From: Glomus cerebriforme
Taxonomy: Eukaryota; Glomeromycota; Glomeromycetes; Glomerales; Glomeraceae
DNA: 64,000 nt
Assembly: GCA_003550305.1 (NCBI GenBank)
Contig: QKYT01000052.1
Coordinates: 48,718 to 112,717, forward strand
Direction of reading: 5' to 3'
The position numbers and the translations under genes are program-made. A model generated the notes under the pieces. That model saw nothing but the letters and a program-made list of their open reading frames with translations. It was not told the DNA's origin and searched no databases. Below, piece after piece: positions 36,368-49,078 of this stretch. Every line of letters starts with the position of its first letter. Position 1 is the stretch's first letter.

Positions 36368-38480
36368 TCAACTTATTCGACACTCGGTTCCGCTAAAACT
36401 GTTTCCCATTAATTCTTCAATTTCTTGTTTACCGTTTTCTTCTTTCTTAGCATTTACTTCTCGTGGGAAATAGAGTTTTATGAAATTCTGTAAAGGTTTA
36501 TCCAAATTGCCTTTAATTGAAATAAATAAATCAATATATTAAAATACGATGTTAAAAATTTTTGATCTTGTGTAAATTGAATACTGACTTGAGTCTGCTT
36601 TATATACTGCGTCTTCGGATCGACAAATTGGACAATTGCGCATCTTTTTATTGTTAGCTTTAATGATACAACGTACACAAAATACGTGTCCACAATATAA
36701 TCGAATTGGCTTCCAATAAATGACTATTATTATATTTCGTGAGAAGCGAACGTATAAAGTTATTTACATATCGTGAAATCAATAAATTCAAGCATTTAAA
36801 AAAATACGTACAGGTGCAAACTGGACAAGTATGATCCTCGAGTTGTGGAGTGATTGTTGATAATAGCTTCTATAAAAAATAAAAAGTTTTTTTTTAACAA
36901 CAATGTATTTAAGTTGATTTGAAAGAAAAAATTAAACATACATACAATCAATACGTGACACAAAGATTTACCCAAATTTCCGGTAAAATATGAATTGCGT
37001 TCCAATAATTTTTCAAAATTAGGACTGGCACTATACATAGAAATAAAATTAATAAAACACGAAGCGAACGTTCTACTATTTAATAAATAATAAAGAATAC
37101 ATACGCTAAACACGTTTGCTTATCATGTTTTTTAAGAATCTTAGACATGGCAGTTTTATTAAGATATTGAAAACGTTTCATTATCATCAAATCATTATTA
37201 ATCTATCAGAAATTAATCCAATGTAAGTTTTGAGGTTATGACGTGTCATTTGAATCACATATTTATTTACTTACTCCTAAAAATTCACGAAATGTTTCCC
37301 TAGATGAATTTAATTTAAATTTATGTAACTAACAAAAATAATAAAAATAATAATTGATGTAAGTAATTATATGAAATAATATAAATGAGAATGTATTAAA
37401 TATAATAAAAGTTACCAAATTCGTTTTAGATAATTCATCAGTAAACCATTTGAATTGGTTTTGAGCATTTTCCCAGTCATGTTCATTACGATCTGCTTCG
37501 GTGGTTCCAATAAAGATTTCTGCTTGCAAATAAAGTTGAAAAATTTCGCGCCACGTATACATATCTTTCTTATATGGAGAGGTCTTTATGGCAATAACGA
37601 AAAAAAAATATTCTTTCAGTTTAGAATGTTTAAAGATAATAGTATTCAAAGAATACAAAGAAAGCATAAAAACTTACCACATCGATCAAATTATTATCAA
37701 GTTTCTTCACCTTATCCATATAATCATCTTTGTTTTGTTGTTGAAGATGATTTAATTGCGACATTTCTTCTAAAAGGGTATCGAAGAATTCGCCATCTGT
37801 TTGAAGTTCAATATACGTCATACTAATAAATAAATAAAATTATAATTTAAAGAGATCGAAATATATAGTATGATATTCATAAAGTTACAAATAATATTTT
37901 TTTAAAAAAAAACATACCCATGTAACGTAGAGGGATTATTATAGACGGAAATAGCTTCCGCAGTAAGGTCATAATGTGGATCAGAAATAGTAGATTCGGT
38001 ATCAAGTGAATCGGTTGAAGGCAAGGAAGACAATGATGATACGGAACCTAAATTAAATTTCATAAAATCAGATTGAATGCTCTCAAGGGAATGTTCAGTT
38101 AAAGGATGAGATGATCGGATATCAGAAGAATAAGCATCCAAATCGAGTTTAATATAGGATCGAATATGATTTGGGTTGACTATAGAAAAGAGAATATATG
38201 AAAATATGAAAAAAAAAAAAAAAAATTATTAAAATTTTTTTGTAGCGCAAATAATTTAATAATACTATATTCTCTTCTTACTTTCAGAGGAATATTCCAT
38301 TTTGTAAGCTTCCGCAGCATCCAATAAAGCTTCAAGAATATCTCGAGAAATTCCTTTGTCGTTCAATTCCTGAACAATTTTATGAATACATCTCTTTAAT
38401 GATTTGTATTGAATAGCGAAAGGCCTCCATTCAGAAGGAACGTCCTTAATAGTTTGACCTAAACACTTTCCGAATTTCAT
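36368..38480 (-). CDS. SPX-RING E3 ubiquitin ligase
   Basis: Ten exons (complement): 38282-38480, 37918-38179, 37678-37822, 37416-37583, 37275-37328, 37105-37202, 36946-37030, 36812-36869, 36589-36723, 36368-36510; 1347 nt, 448 aa. The N-terminus MKFGKCLGQTI opens an SPX domain. The domain has a Ser/Thr-rich insertion (about 70-150), then EFFDTLLEEMSQL, YTWREIFQLYLQAEIF and the basic helix QYLNKTAMSKILKKHDKQ (about 288-305); its Lys residues are the expected inositol pyrophosphate/phosphate surface. A C3HC4 RING finger follows, with C352, C355, C367, H369, C372, C375, C387 and C390. The architecture matches fungal SPX-RING ligases such as S. pombe Pqr1, which limits phosphate uptake or storage. 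Function here is inferred from that family. Confidence 0.9.
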
Positions 38481-40616
38481 TTTGAGAATAGGAAGATTTG
38501 AGTTGCGTTAAAATGAATAAAATAGGAGACGACTTTAATGTTTAAATGATGAGAAGGTTTGGGGAAAAACTGATGTGGAAGGCTTAGATGAATCACTCTT
38601 CTTTTTAAATGCGAAAAAAATCAGCAAAAAAAAGACAAAAATTAGAATGGTAAAATGCAATTTCCCAATTCGAAATCATTGAAAATTATTATTCTATTAT
38701 ATAATCCCTATATAGTCAGTTGTTGGGAACAAGAGATTTTTTTTGCAATTATTTAAATAATGAAAAAAAAATTTTTTTATTTTGAAAGGTTAACCATAAT
38801 TGGTTATTAGGTTACAGGCGTCCAATAAAAATGTTGAGAGGAACGTTCAAAAATGGAAGTCTCGCGACCTCACATGACTACCTTATATGGCGCTTATAAA
38901 TGCAATAAATGCAATAACGCCCCGTTGTGAAAGTAAAAAGAATATTGTTATTTATTTATATATTAAACTCGTGAGAGAAATCAGAGAATTCTATAAGGAA
39001 AAGTATGATGGAATATAAAGCTTTGCATTGTTCAATTGAATAGTGTACTACCTTCTGATGTTCGAGAAAAAAAAATAAATAACCTGACCATACATATTGT
39101 TCACATAATAAAATTATTATTTGACATCCCATTCATTTGTCTTTTACTATTTTTAATCACGCTATTCTTATTTTATGTAACGGAATTTATTTAACATACG
39201 ACTAATTAGTTGAATTAATAATTCTTACAGCAATGTTAATGTTTGTAATGATATAAATATATAAATCACCTGTAAATGGCCTAGATTTTCACATTATTTA
39301 TGCATCTAGGGAAAAACAAACATTTACGCATGGCAAATTAATTCTATATATTACATCATTTAACTTCCTACCTCATCACGGGGAGTGTTTTGGGTTCGTG
39401 TAACAAATTGTCTTGCAAGAAAAAAAAAATGATGAAATTTTTAGGGTGATAAATATAAAACTTATACTATTCATAAAATCAATTTAAAACTAGTCTATAA
39501 GATTTTATATCAAGAGCTTAAGAGTTACTGTCATTTTCCTTCGATTTATTACTTTTTTTCTTTGAAAATATTAAATAAACTACACACTCGGTGGACGTTA
39601 AGTGACTGAGATTCTATTCATATGAGATCAGCATAATTTATTTGTCCATTCAGAGAACATTGAAAAAAAAGAGAAATTACACAAGAAAAAAAAATACTAT
39701 TCCCCGAAATAGCAGTACCGTATCTTGATTATGTGATAAAGCCACCTTCTATTCTGCGATTCGATTTTATGCAATTGGCAAATTGCATAATTATGTTACT
39801 CAATCGAGTTTTGGGATTTGGGGTGTCTAGAATAATATTCTAAACCTGGGATGGTTAAGGTTGCCAGGTTGCCTTTCTCTATAAAATTGATTTTTAAAGA
39901 ATTATACGTAATTATTAAATAATTATTTTTATTGTTCATGTATATTATTGTTCATGCACTTACTTTATTATTTGTAAGATATCATATGTGATAAAATAAT
40001 ATAAGATGCCAAACATATAAAATAACCGGGTTATCTACACACCAAATTATTTAGGATTTATCAAGGGTTTACACGGTTAATATTTAAAGTTAAAATACAA
40101 AATTTAACTTTTTTTAAATTTCACGTGATCTTGGCAAATCTAATTCTCGGCTAGAATTATCATATGTTTACAGTATACTCGGAATCTTACGCAGTGCTGG
40201 CTAGTAATAGTCATCACAATTGCTTCTGAGCATCGTAAACTATGAAACTATAGATCGTATCTAATTTCGATCCAGATTGGGAGAATAATCCTACAAAGAG
40301 AAAGCATCAAGTATTTAATCGAATTGCTAAAAATATCTGGATGATCCGAAATCCGAGATTTTATTTATAACGTATTTGTAACTTTTAATAGTTATCTGGA
40401 TATCAGTCATCCGATCGCCGAAGCACAATGGGTTTTAGAATGCGTTACACATTGCCGAGTACCCATTTATAAATCAGACATTATAACCTGATCATCATTC
40501 TCTTATGATTTTTTTTCTTTTTTTAAAATATAGATTTAATCAATAATTCTTAATTTGTGCTTACATTCTCTTTTTTTTTAAACAAAAAATTATCGGTAAA
40601 TAATATTTAATTATTA
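38481..40616. other. Divergent 2.1 kb intergenic region
   Basis: This separates the SPX-RING gene (minus) from the aminotransferase-like gene (plus) and should hold both promoters. I found no open frame, RNA gene or repeat I could support. Confidence 0.5.
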
Positions 40617-42191
40617 ATGGATACTTATAATTCTACTAATAGTGTTGGAAATAATGATGATGATGAATTGTCAGGTACTGTTGTTTTCTTTAAAAGAAAA
40701 AAATTTCTTCATGGGATTAGGTATTATAAAAAAAAACAACTGGATTAAGAAAAAATATTTTTCAAGAAAAATGATTTATTAATACTTATTTTATTATTTT
40801 GGGATAGTATAGTTATTGTTGAGAAAGTAAAATCATTGGATGAAAAAAATCCTGTTTATAAAATAAGTGAAGTTAGAATATCTTCAAGAGATTTTCTATT
40901 AAAATATCCAAGAGGAGCTTACACAGCTGCTAGAACGGTTAAAAGAAAGTCCATTATGGATTTAACTAGTCATATTGATCGTATGGTAAATTCTCTGCAA
41001 TTAATGAAGTTCATTCCCGATGATATTGAAGAAGAAGAGTCACCACAAATTACACAAGAATTAATTCCGTATAGAAAATCTGATACTTTTAAACAAATGA
41101 TTATTCCTCTATTGAGAAAAGGTTTATCAAGATATATTGAAATTGAAAAATATTCTTTTCAGCATATTAAAAGAGAAGATGTCAATGAAATTAAAATTAC
41201 AATTCTTGTTTGTTATTCCTTTAAGGTAAAAAAAAAAATTATATATATATATGTATATATATATAAAAGTTTATTAATGAAATTATGATGATTTAAAGGA
41301 AGAAAGACCTATTTTAGTTGCTCATTTTACAGCTTTACATTCTTTAAATGTGTCTAAATGCAGGGTAAATATAGAACCATTTATAAGTAAAAAGATATTT
41401 ACATATTTTTTTAAAGTTTCATTTAAAAAAAAAATGATTTATTTTATTTATAGGTTGAAATTTATGGAGAACCAAGGAAATCTGCCGAAGCAAAAGATTC
41501 GCAATGGGTTCGGTATGTATAATTAACAACTTTCACAATAAATTAATGTTTTTTTTTATAAAATACTGAATTTTAAGTTTCTTTCTAGTGATCGAAAAGT
41601 ACTTGAATCAAGCACGCATCCTGGATTTAATGAAATCTTACTTTCAGATTCTTATACGCATAATATTTATGAGGGTTTAAGTTCAAATTTTTTTGCAGTA
41701 TTACATAATCCTGATAAAAAAGAACCATTAGTTGTAACGGCACCTTTACATTATGTTGTTGAAGGAACTATATTAAAAATTGTTAGAATGATTTGCGAAA
41801 GAGATAAAATTGATTTCCAATTTTGGTTTCCTAATGCTAATGATGCTGAACAATGGGAAGGCGCGTTTATAACGAGTAAGTTAATTTGATTTCAGTTTAA
41901 TTATATTTCCGCTATTAAAAGATTAATTTGTATTAATTTATTTTAGGTACATCCCGATTGGTTTTGCCCATTGAATTAATTAAGTTTCGTGATGAAAGGT
42001 TGGTATACATAAACTTTTTTTTTATGTTACATGTAAAAGTTATTTTACTTGGACGTTCCATAACTAAAAAATTTTCTTGGAATTTTAGACCATTGGTGAA
42101 ATTACCCTCATGCGATAATACTATAATTAAACATATAAAAAATGAGGTAGAAAAAGAAATTTTTCACAGAGCATATCGTATATTATGGTAA
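40617..42191 (+). CDS. Class IV PLP aminotransferase-like protein
   Basis: Seven exons: 40617-40674, 40813-41225, 41299-41364, 41454-41512, 41589-41875, 41947-41998, 42089-42191; 1038 nt, 345 aa. The N-terminal PRGAYTAARTVKR and SHIDRMVNSLQLM segments and the C-terminal DAEQWEGAFITSTSRLVLPI segment match fold-type IV PLP enzymes of the branched-chain/D-amino acid aminotransferase type, especially plant aminotransferase-like proteins. K202 in DRKVLES aligns by position with the PLP lysine of that fold; EGLSSNFFAV matches the phosphate-loop strand. The substrate is unknown. The first exon encodes only about 19 residues, mostly Asn/Asp. The donor at 41999 (GTTGGT) was preferred to GTATAC at 42001 because it continues the frame to RPLVKLPS. 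Convergent with the next gene. Confidence 0.82.
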
Positions 42192-42400
42192 AGAAGATTT
42201 TAATAATAATGAGGATCATAATCTTTTTAAAGTTTACCCACATTACCTAAGTCCTAATCTTAATTACAACAACACTTTAAAGGAAAAAATCTAATGAACT
42301 AATTCTGAATTTGGATGGTAGAAAACAAATTTAAAAATAAAATAATATGTTTTCAAATAATTAATTAATTTAATTTAATATAAATAAATAATAGATTGTT

Positions 42401-43249
42401 TTATAATGTTAGAAATGTTGAATTATCAAAATATTTATTTGCATCTATATAACTTTGTAAGCCACCAACATCAATTCTACCTTGAACATTTTCAGCAAAA
42501 AATTTAAATTTTTTATTATTTATAACCCAAGCTAAAAATTTTCCTGTAGCATCACGATCTTCAATCGTATGATTAGGATTATTTTTTGATTCTTCTAAAA
42601 ATTCTTGTAATAATCTTAAAGAATTATTATGAAGAAAATAAAAGCAAGGACAACCAGTACGTGAAATTGTTGATTGTGGAGAAGGTTTTTCCAAAAAGCT
42701 AATTACTTGATTCTCTTCATTAAGTTCTAATATACCCAATTTATGTACATCATCATCATTAACTTTATATGTTGTAACTAAACATCCTTCATCATTAGAA
42801 TTAATTAAATTAAATTTTTTATATAATTTTTTAAAATTAAAATCTTTTAAAAATAATGTATCACCTCCTATAATTAATAAATTTGAATTCTGTAATGGAA
42901 TTTTTTTAATAGCAAAAACTATATCTTCTACGGCACCTAATCTATTTTCATTTGACGTACTATTATCATTAAAAATGTTTTTAGTAGGAATATTATGTGC
43001 TTCCGCCCATGAAATAAATGATAAATATGATGGTGAATTTGTTACAATATACACTGATGTAGTAATATCTATGTTAGATTCAATTAACGCATCAAGCCAA
43101 AGTGTTATTAAAGCATCTTTACCGCCTAATGGTAAAAGTGCTTTAGGGACTCCTAGAAGATGGGAATATTTATTGGTAGTATCATTGAGAAGGTCTCGTT
43201 GAAGTCGAGTTCCATATCCTGCTCCAAGAATTAAAATTTTAAGTGACAT
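42401..43249 (-). CDS. Nucleotidyl (NTP) transferase
   Basis: Single exon, 282 aa. The N-terminal ILILGAGYGTRL (5-16) and PKALLPLGG (35-43) are the nucleotide-binding signature of the sugar-phosphate nucleotidyltransferase fold; GGD at 128-130 should supply the metal-binding Asp. A C-terminal FLEKPSP motif also fits the family. Members join NTP to a sugar-1-phosphate or choline-phosphate to give an activated donor; the exact substrate cannot be told from sequence. No signal peptide or membrane segment, so cytosolic. The stop lies 209 bp from the stop of the convergent aminotransferase-like gene. Like 30178-31830 it is intronless among intron-rich neighbours. Confidence 0.9.
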   Translation of the reverse strand: MSLKILILGAGYGTRLQRDLLNDTTNKYSHLLGVPKALLPLGGKDALITLWLDALIESNIDITTSVYIVTNSPSYLSFISWAEAHNIPTKNIFNDNSTSNENRLGAVEDIVFAIKKIPLQNSNLLIIGGDTLFLKDFNFKKLYKKFNLINSNDEGCLVTTYKVNDDDVHKLGILELNEENQVISFLEKPSPQSTISRTGCPCFYFLHNNSLRLLQEFLEESKNNPNHTIEDRDATGKFLAWVINNKKFKFFAENVQGRIDVGGLQSYIDANKYFDNSTFLTL

Positions 43250-43670
43250 GGATGATAATACTGCGCAGAGAAAGAAATTTTTTTCTTTTGTATAACCCCA
43301 TAATGATGTATAAAGCGATTTTGTAATTAAAAATTCGGATTGAAAGCATTTTTGACGGTAAAATTTATAATGCTGGCCAGAGTTAAGTTTCCTATCTTTT
43401 AAATAGAGTTCCTAAATCTATTCATTAACATTTTTGCAGAAATACAATCAAAACCCTTTGGAAATCTTTTACTCATTATATGAAAATATTTTTTTTTTCG
43501 TAGAAGCTAAAAGAAGTAAATTTTTTATTGTAGAATCCAAATTCTTTTTTAAAAATAATAATCTCTCATCATAATAGTTCATTCTATTAGTGGATTTTGT
43601 AAAATAAAATAAAAATATATTATAAGTGAAGTAAATATAAACTAACTAAAATATATATAATTATGAGAAT
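43250..43670. other. Spacer between two minus-strand genes
   Basis: This 421-bp AT-rich stretch should carry the promoter of the NTP-transferase and the 3' end of the Sip3-like gene. Nothing else was seen. Confidence 0.5.
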
Positions 43671-46600
43671 TTACAATTTTTTAGAAAATACTTCCAATTG
43701 TCTTTTGACATTTCCACAATATTTTATAATGGATTTATATTCAGACTTGAATTTTCTACTAGATTCATGCTTTTCATTGTCATAAGACGAATTCAATTTA
43801 CTGTCATCACTTTCATTATCAACTGTACTAATATTTTTTTGCTTCCTAATAAATTCTTCTTCTTCTGGTAATAAATCATCTTTTAATAACATCCACCTAG
43901 CTTTATTACATTTGGCCTTTTCATCTAATAACCAGTTAACATATTCACTTTCCAATAACCTCCTATCAATAGAATTTATTAATCGGAACGTTAACAATAA
44001 ATCATATCTTAATACTGCTACTTTCTTACGTGCAAATGATATTTCATCTGACATGCGTCGATGAAAATGAAGTAACCATGGATATGGTGGATGAGAGACT
44101 CTTGTATCCAAAAATTGTCTATAACTAAAAAAAAAAATATTTTTTTTCGTGAGACGATTTCAAAAAGTAAATTAATTACTCGCCAATAGTATTTTATTTT
44201 AGTTACCTTGTAGGATCGACTCCTCTTGGAGATTTAGAACTTGTATTCAAAAAAATATTTTCTTCTATATCACGAATATAAACTGCAGGTTGCGCAGTAT
44301 TCATTCTGGGATTTCTAGTAGTCGATGGAGGAATTATGATATTATATCCACCAATCAATAAATAAATGTTGATTATTAATGATAATGTTAAAATAATTCC
44401 AATTATTCTACTTGATGACAATTCAGTTACAATTTCAACAAATGTTGAAATTGACTCAGTTAATAATCCAACGAAATTTTCCAGGATAGATGGATTTGCT
44501 CCTTCGGATCTTTTTTGCTCATTAGTCGGACTAGCTAAAGCTTTGCTTGTTGTTCCAGCTGTTTGTAATTCTTCACCATTTATTAATTTTGATCGTGATT
44601 TATGATGACGATGAGAATGAGAACGACGACGTAATGAAGAAGCTAAATGTAATCTTGGTGAACTTGGATCTAAATGTTTACGTTGTGCCACATCTGCCTT
44701 AATCAAGGTCATTATATCTGCTACAGTTTCTGCCAAACCTGACATTGTAGCTTTTCGGATTATACTCTTAGCCATTGTTGATTTGAGCCATTCAATACCG
44801 ATATAGCAAGCTAGTTTACAACTTGTTCTCGAAGTATAAGTTATACAAAACTTGATCTTTGGCAAAAACGAATCACTATACGGAATCTGTAATGCTTTGG
44901 TTTGGCTTAAAACACTATAGCAACTAAATAAATTAAAAAAAAAATAAATGATTATTCCGAATTAAAATAATCATCACAAAAAAGATAACTTACAGATAAT
45001 CTTCGCGTTTCTTGCATATTTGTGTTTCTATACATTCGCTCTCTTTCACTTTCGCTAATAAATAGGTGTAACAAGTTACTAATTCGCTAAATTATAAAAA
45101 AAAAAATTATCAAATAATTCATTAAAAACAACTCACCCATCGGATTATTAACAGGTATGATAAATTTAAATTCTCTTTTCCTTTCTCCATTACCACTCTT
45201 ATCCATAATCCATGGTCCACTATGTAGTAACGTATTTCCTTTCTTTTTATGTAAACGAGACCATAATGTACTCTTCTCATCAAACATCATATCAAAAAGC
45301 TTTCTAGCTGAAACGGGAAATTCATGCTCATCCTCAATCTTTTCAAGATGATCTGAACAATAACATTCGATAGGGCCTTTGGGTGAAGGAATACCGGATG
45401 GAAGATCATCTTTTTTTTAAAAAAAATATATATATTTGAATTGAATTAATAGAATATAATTTTAAACTAGAGCAGAAGTAAATATTTATACCTTCTAATG
45501 GTGGGATTATAATCATGCTAGGTGTCCTTGGGCCGTCAGGACTTCTTGATAAAAAACATATATATTATTAAACAAATTCATTAAGCATTTATAAATTATA
45601 AATTAAATAATACATTTTGTTATCTCCCTCATGTACATCGTTAACAGAAATTCCATCACGAACAATAAGATCTTTATGATCATCTGACTTCGCATTTTTT
45701 TGATCTTTAACTCCCAAAGGTTTTTCATCTATCATAGAACTCTCTTCCTTTTGCTCCATGTTCTTCTCAGACACAATATCGTTTTTTACTTCGTTTTTGG
45801 GATTATTTACTAATTTCCACACAGCGTTAAATATACTTTGTAAAGATACCGACTAAAAATAATGAAAAATATTAAATTTATTATTAAAAATCAATAAAAT
45901 CAGTTTGTTTAGAAATTTTAATTAAACAAACCTTCTCTCCAGTGGAAAGACTCCAAACTGTATGAGTCTTTTCATAAAAGACACCTTCAACATCTAAATA
46001 TGTCTTAAATATATACTAATAATTAAACATTATTATTATAAGTATGAGAATCTTTGAGATATTAAAAAACTAATAAGCGAATAAATTCATTGGAAGAATT
46101 ACAGTTTGATTATTAGTATTGTCGATAAACTCTACAATCTGCTGTGTGTCGGTTGACTTATGGACTATCGATTTAATGTCTCGCCAACTAATCCAGAACT
46201 ATATAATAAAAAAGATAAAAAGAGGGAAAGTTTTTTTCAATTTAAAAGTATAGTAAAATGTCTTATTATAATAAAATAAATTACATCTACCATATTTATA
46301 ACACTCATCACTGTGGAATAAAAGTAAAGTTTCTCTTGTGTAATATATGCGCGCCCTTTAAATAACATATCATCCTTATACCATGCACAACTAAAAACTA
46401 TAGAGGAGAAAAGAACTGTTTAAGTAATTCATGCAATTATTATAAATAATAAAAATAAGTAATGCTTACTGTCTAATACGTATTCAGCCTCAGTTGCGCA
46501 AGGAAACAATAAATGTAATTGCGCATTATGCAATAATAAATTTTGAGGATATTCAGCAATAGATCCGGTAGCACCTGACCCAACAGATTTACTTCCGCTG

Positions 46601-49078
46601 CGTGACCTTCCACCTTTACTAATTGAAGATTTTCTACTTCCAGTTCCATCTTCAGTAGCTTCTTCATCTCCTTCTGATGCATTAACTGTATTCATTATTA
46701 AATTCATAGCAGGCATTGCCCATTGCAAAGTTCCCCAGAAATTTTGCTGATTAGCAGATGTTGAGGATTTCTCATTAGAGGATGATTGTGTTGAAGTAGT
46801 AATTGCATTATTATTTGTAAGAGGTTCCAATGTAGGAAGTGGTCCCTTTGAAGAAACACTATAACTTTGCTGTGGAAATGATGGTAAAGGAGGTCTTGAG
46901 TTAGACGGATTAGACACTGAAGTCGCTCGTTTTTTTGTTAATGGGGTTGAATTATTTCGCTTTGTTTCTAAAGTTGAAGGTAGCGAAAGCGGAGGTGTGG
47001 TTTTTAAATCAGATGTTAAGCTATCATCAATTTTAACAGCAGAAGGCTTATCGGTATCGTGTTCTCCTTCATCAATGGTAGATTCATCGTTTATTTCTTT
47101 ATTGGAAATTACGGCTGCTGCAGAAGAGGTAATATCATTTGATGAACGAAAAACGTGACGTTTCGCGTTCTCAAATACTGTAATCCAATCTTTTAATTCT
47201 GTTTCTGTTTCTGCCTGCAGTATATACGTGGTTCTTTTAAATAAAAAATTTTTTTTTGCTTTAAAAAAAAATAGCTTTTAATAATGAATACACTTCAAAA
47301 ATTGATAGAATCACATACTGTTTGGCACCATACACGACTTCGAAACAGAATCTTCTATCGTGGGATGTATCTATTCGTACTTCACATAAAAGTACTCCAA
47401 TTCTTTCACTCTCTTCGATAGTTGAACGATGTTTACCATGTCCAACTGATGTCCACCAGAATATTCCATCTTTTAAATAAAAATACTTTCTAACCCAAGT
47501 ATTTTTCCCGCTAATACGCATAAATAAATAACCTTGCTTTGCGGGCGTTTCATTGGGCAGAGATCCCGGTGAAGGCGGACGAGTTGTTTGTAACGCATCG
47601 GAATTAGGATGAATTGTCACTCCAGTGTCTGTATATTTTGTTAAGTTCCGACGTGGTTTATTTGAATTAATGGCTTCCTATAAGTCAATAAATAGTTATA
47701 ATATAATAATATAATATTTTATGATAAATTATTATATTCAATTAATTTATTATTTGAATATTACCTCTTCTAATTTATTTCTTAAATCTTGAAGTAGAAG
47801 ATTTTGATTTTCACATGTTTTTTTGCTCTAAAGATATATAAATTGAGATATTTTGTAAATATTTGGATATTTAATATAATAACGAACCACCTTACTTCCG
47901 ACAGCCATCCTTTTAATCTTGTCAAATTATTCTCTGATTCTTTATATACAATTAGACTCGCTTCATGCATTTCTAAGTGTATAGAAGTTCCGTTCAAAAA
48001 CTAAGATAAAAAAAAAAAATCAATAATTAATATTAATAATAGTATTAACAGACCCCCCCAAAAAAAATCAACATGAAATTATAGATATATTGTCACTAAC
48101 TTGTTCCATTACTAAGTGGTCTATAGATGCCCTAAAATGAACGATTTTAAGTGTATAATCTAATGCTATTCTTATATAACTTTTTCGAACTTCATATAAT
48201 TGAAATGCATCCTGTAAAAATATTATTTATAAATTTATTTAATTAATAATTAAATCATACAAAATACTTATTTCTTTTAATACAAACCTCTCGCAATGCA
48301 CTAGCTTCTTTATTTTTTGATTGGGAAGTGTATTTTGCTAGCATGCTATCATATCTTTCAAGTGTCCGTTCATAATTACGACGCGCTTCCTATATTGATT
48401 AATCTGATTTGTTAATATCGAATAAATGAAATAACCATTAAGTTGAAATAATACCTTGAATTCTTTTAGATCACTTTTTATGAATTGTGATATTGGTTGT
48501 AACAATTTTTCATCAATATCATTCACCTAATTAAATTGCTTAAATCATTAATTTCTATAATTATTATTAATTGTAAAAATAGTTTTTTTTTACCAATTTC
48601 GCTTTAAATGCAATAGTTGTCTGTAAAGTATCAGCAAAGATTCCAGCTGCAGTAAGTGTAAAGTCTCGATCTATTCATTAATATTCGGATCATGATTAAT
48701 CATAGAGCTAAAAAATTGAATCGATCTTTGCAAATACAAATAATAAATTTTACCTAACAATGATTCTTCACTTGGAGTTAACATTGCTTTCCTTGCCAGG
48801 TTATTACTTGCTTCATTTAATTCTGTCAGATAATCAAGTTAGTTTATCATTTAGGAATGTTTATTCTTTTCTAGAGGAAACTTACTGGTAGACTCTTCTG
48901 AATACAATTTTACTGCTTTAAATAGCGCATCAAGCCATTTTTCAAAATGATCAATTTGTTCTTCGAATTTTTTTACATTCGCTCGAAAGTTTGGAGTATC
49001 ATGAACAGCTTCTCGAGGATTTAAGCTATTGATAACAGATTCTGCTGGTAACGGAGGTGTGACAAGTATTGAAGACAT
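43671..49078 (-). CDS. Sip3/LAM-type BAR-PH-GRAM-VASt membrane protein
   Basis: Nineteen exons (complement): 48886-49078, 48754-48822, 48594-48670, 48455-48526, 48288-48389, 48101-48211, 47896-48000, 47765-47827, 47319-47677, 46470-47233, 46291-46397, 46103-46198, 45932-46015, 45614-45852, 45492-45544, 45137-45409, 44994-45078, 44207-44923, 43671-44124; 4023 nt, 1340 aa. Order of domains: BAR-like helices (1-264), PH (about 311-402), a long Ser-rich linker, GRAM (about 620-700, with KGRAYITQEKLYFYS), VASt/StART-like (about 848-1035), one transmembrane helix (about 1124-1143) and a Lys-rich tail. This matches yeast Sip3/Lam3. LAM proteins sit in the ER at plasma membrane contacts, and the VASt fold transfers sterol. 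The acceptors at 47234 and 45079 were chosen because they restore PH (YILQAETETELKDW) and VASt sequence. Confidence 0.9.

Noticed and set aside
40120..40260. Possible C/D snoRNA in the divergent gap
   Set aside because: No paired C and D boxes with terminal stem could be found.
47209..47233. Alternative acceptors for exon 10 of the Sip3-like gene (GCAG near 47213 and 47209)
   Set aside because: One gives an immediate stop and the other loses the PH-domain strand YILQAE; the acceptor before 47233 restores the full motif.
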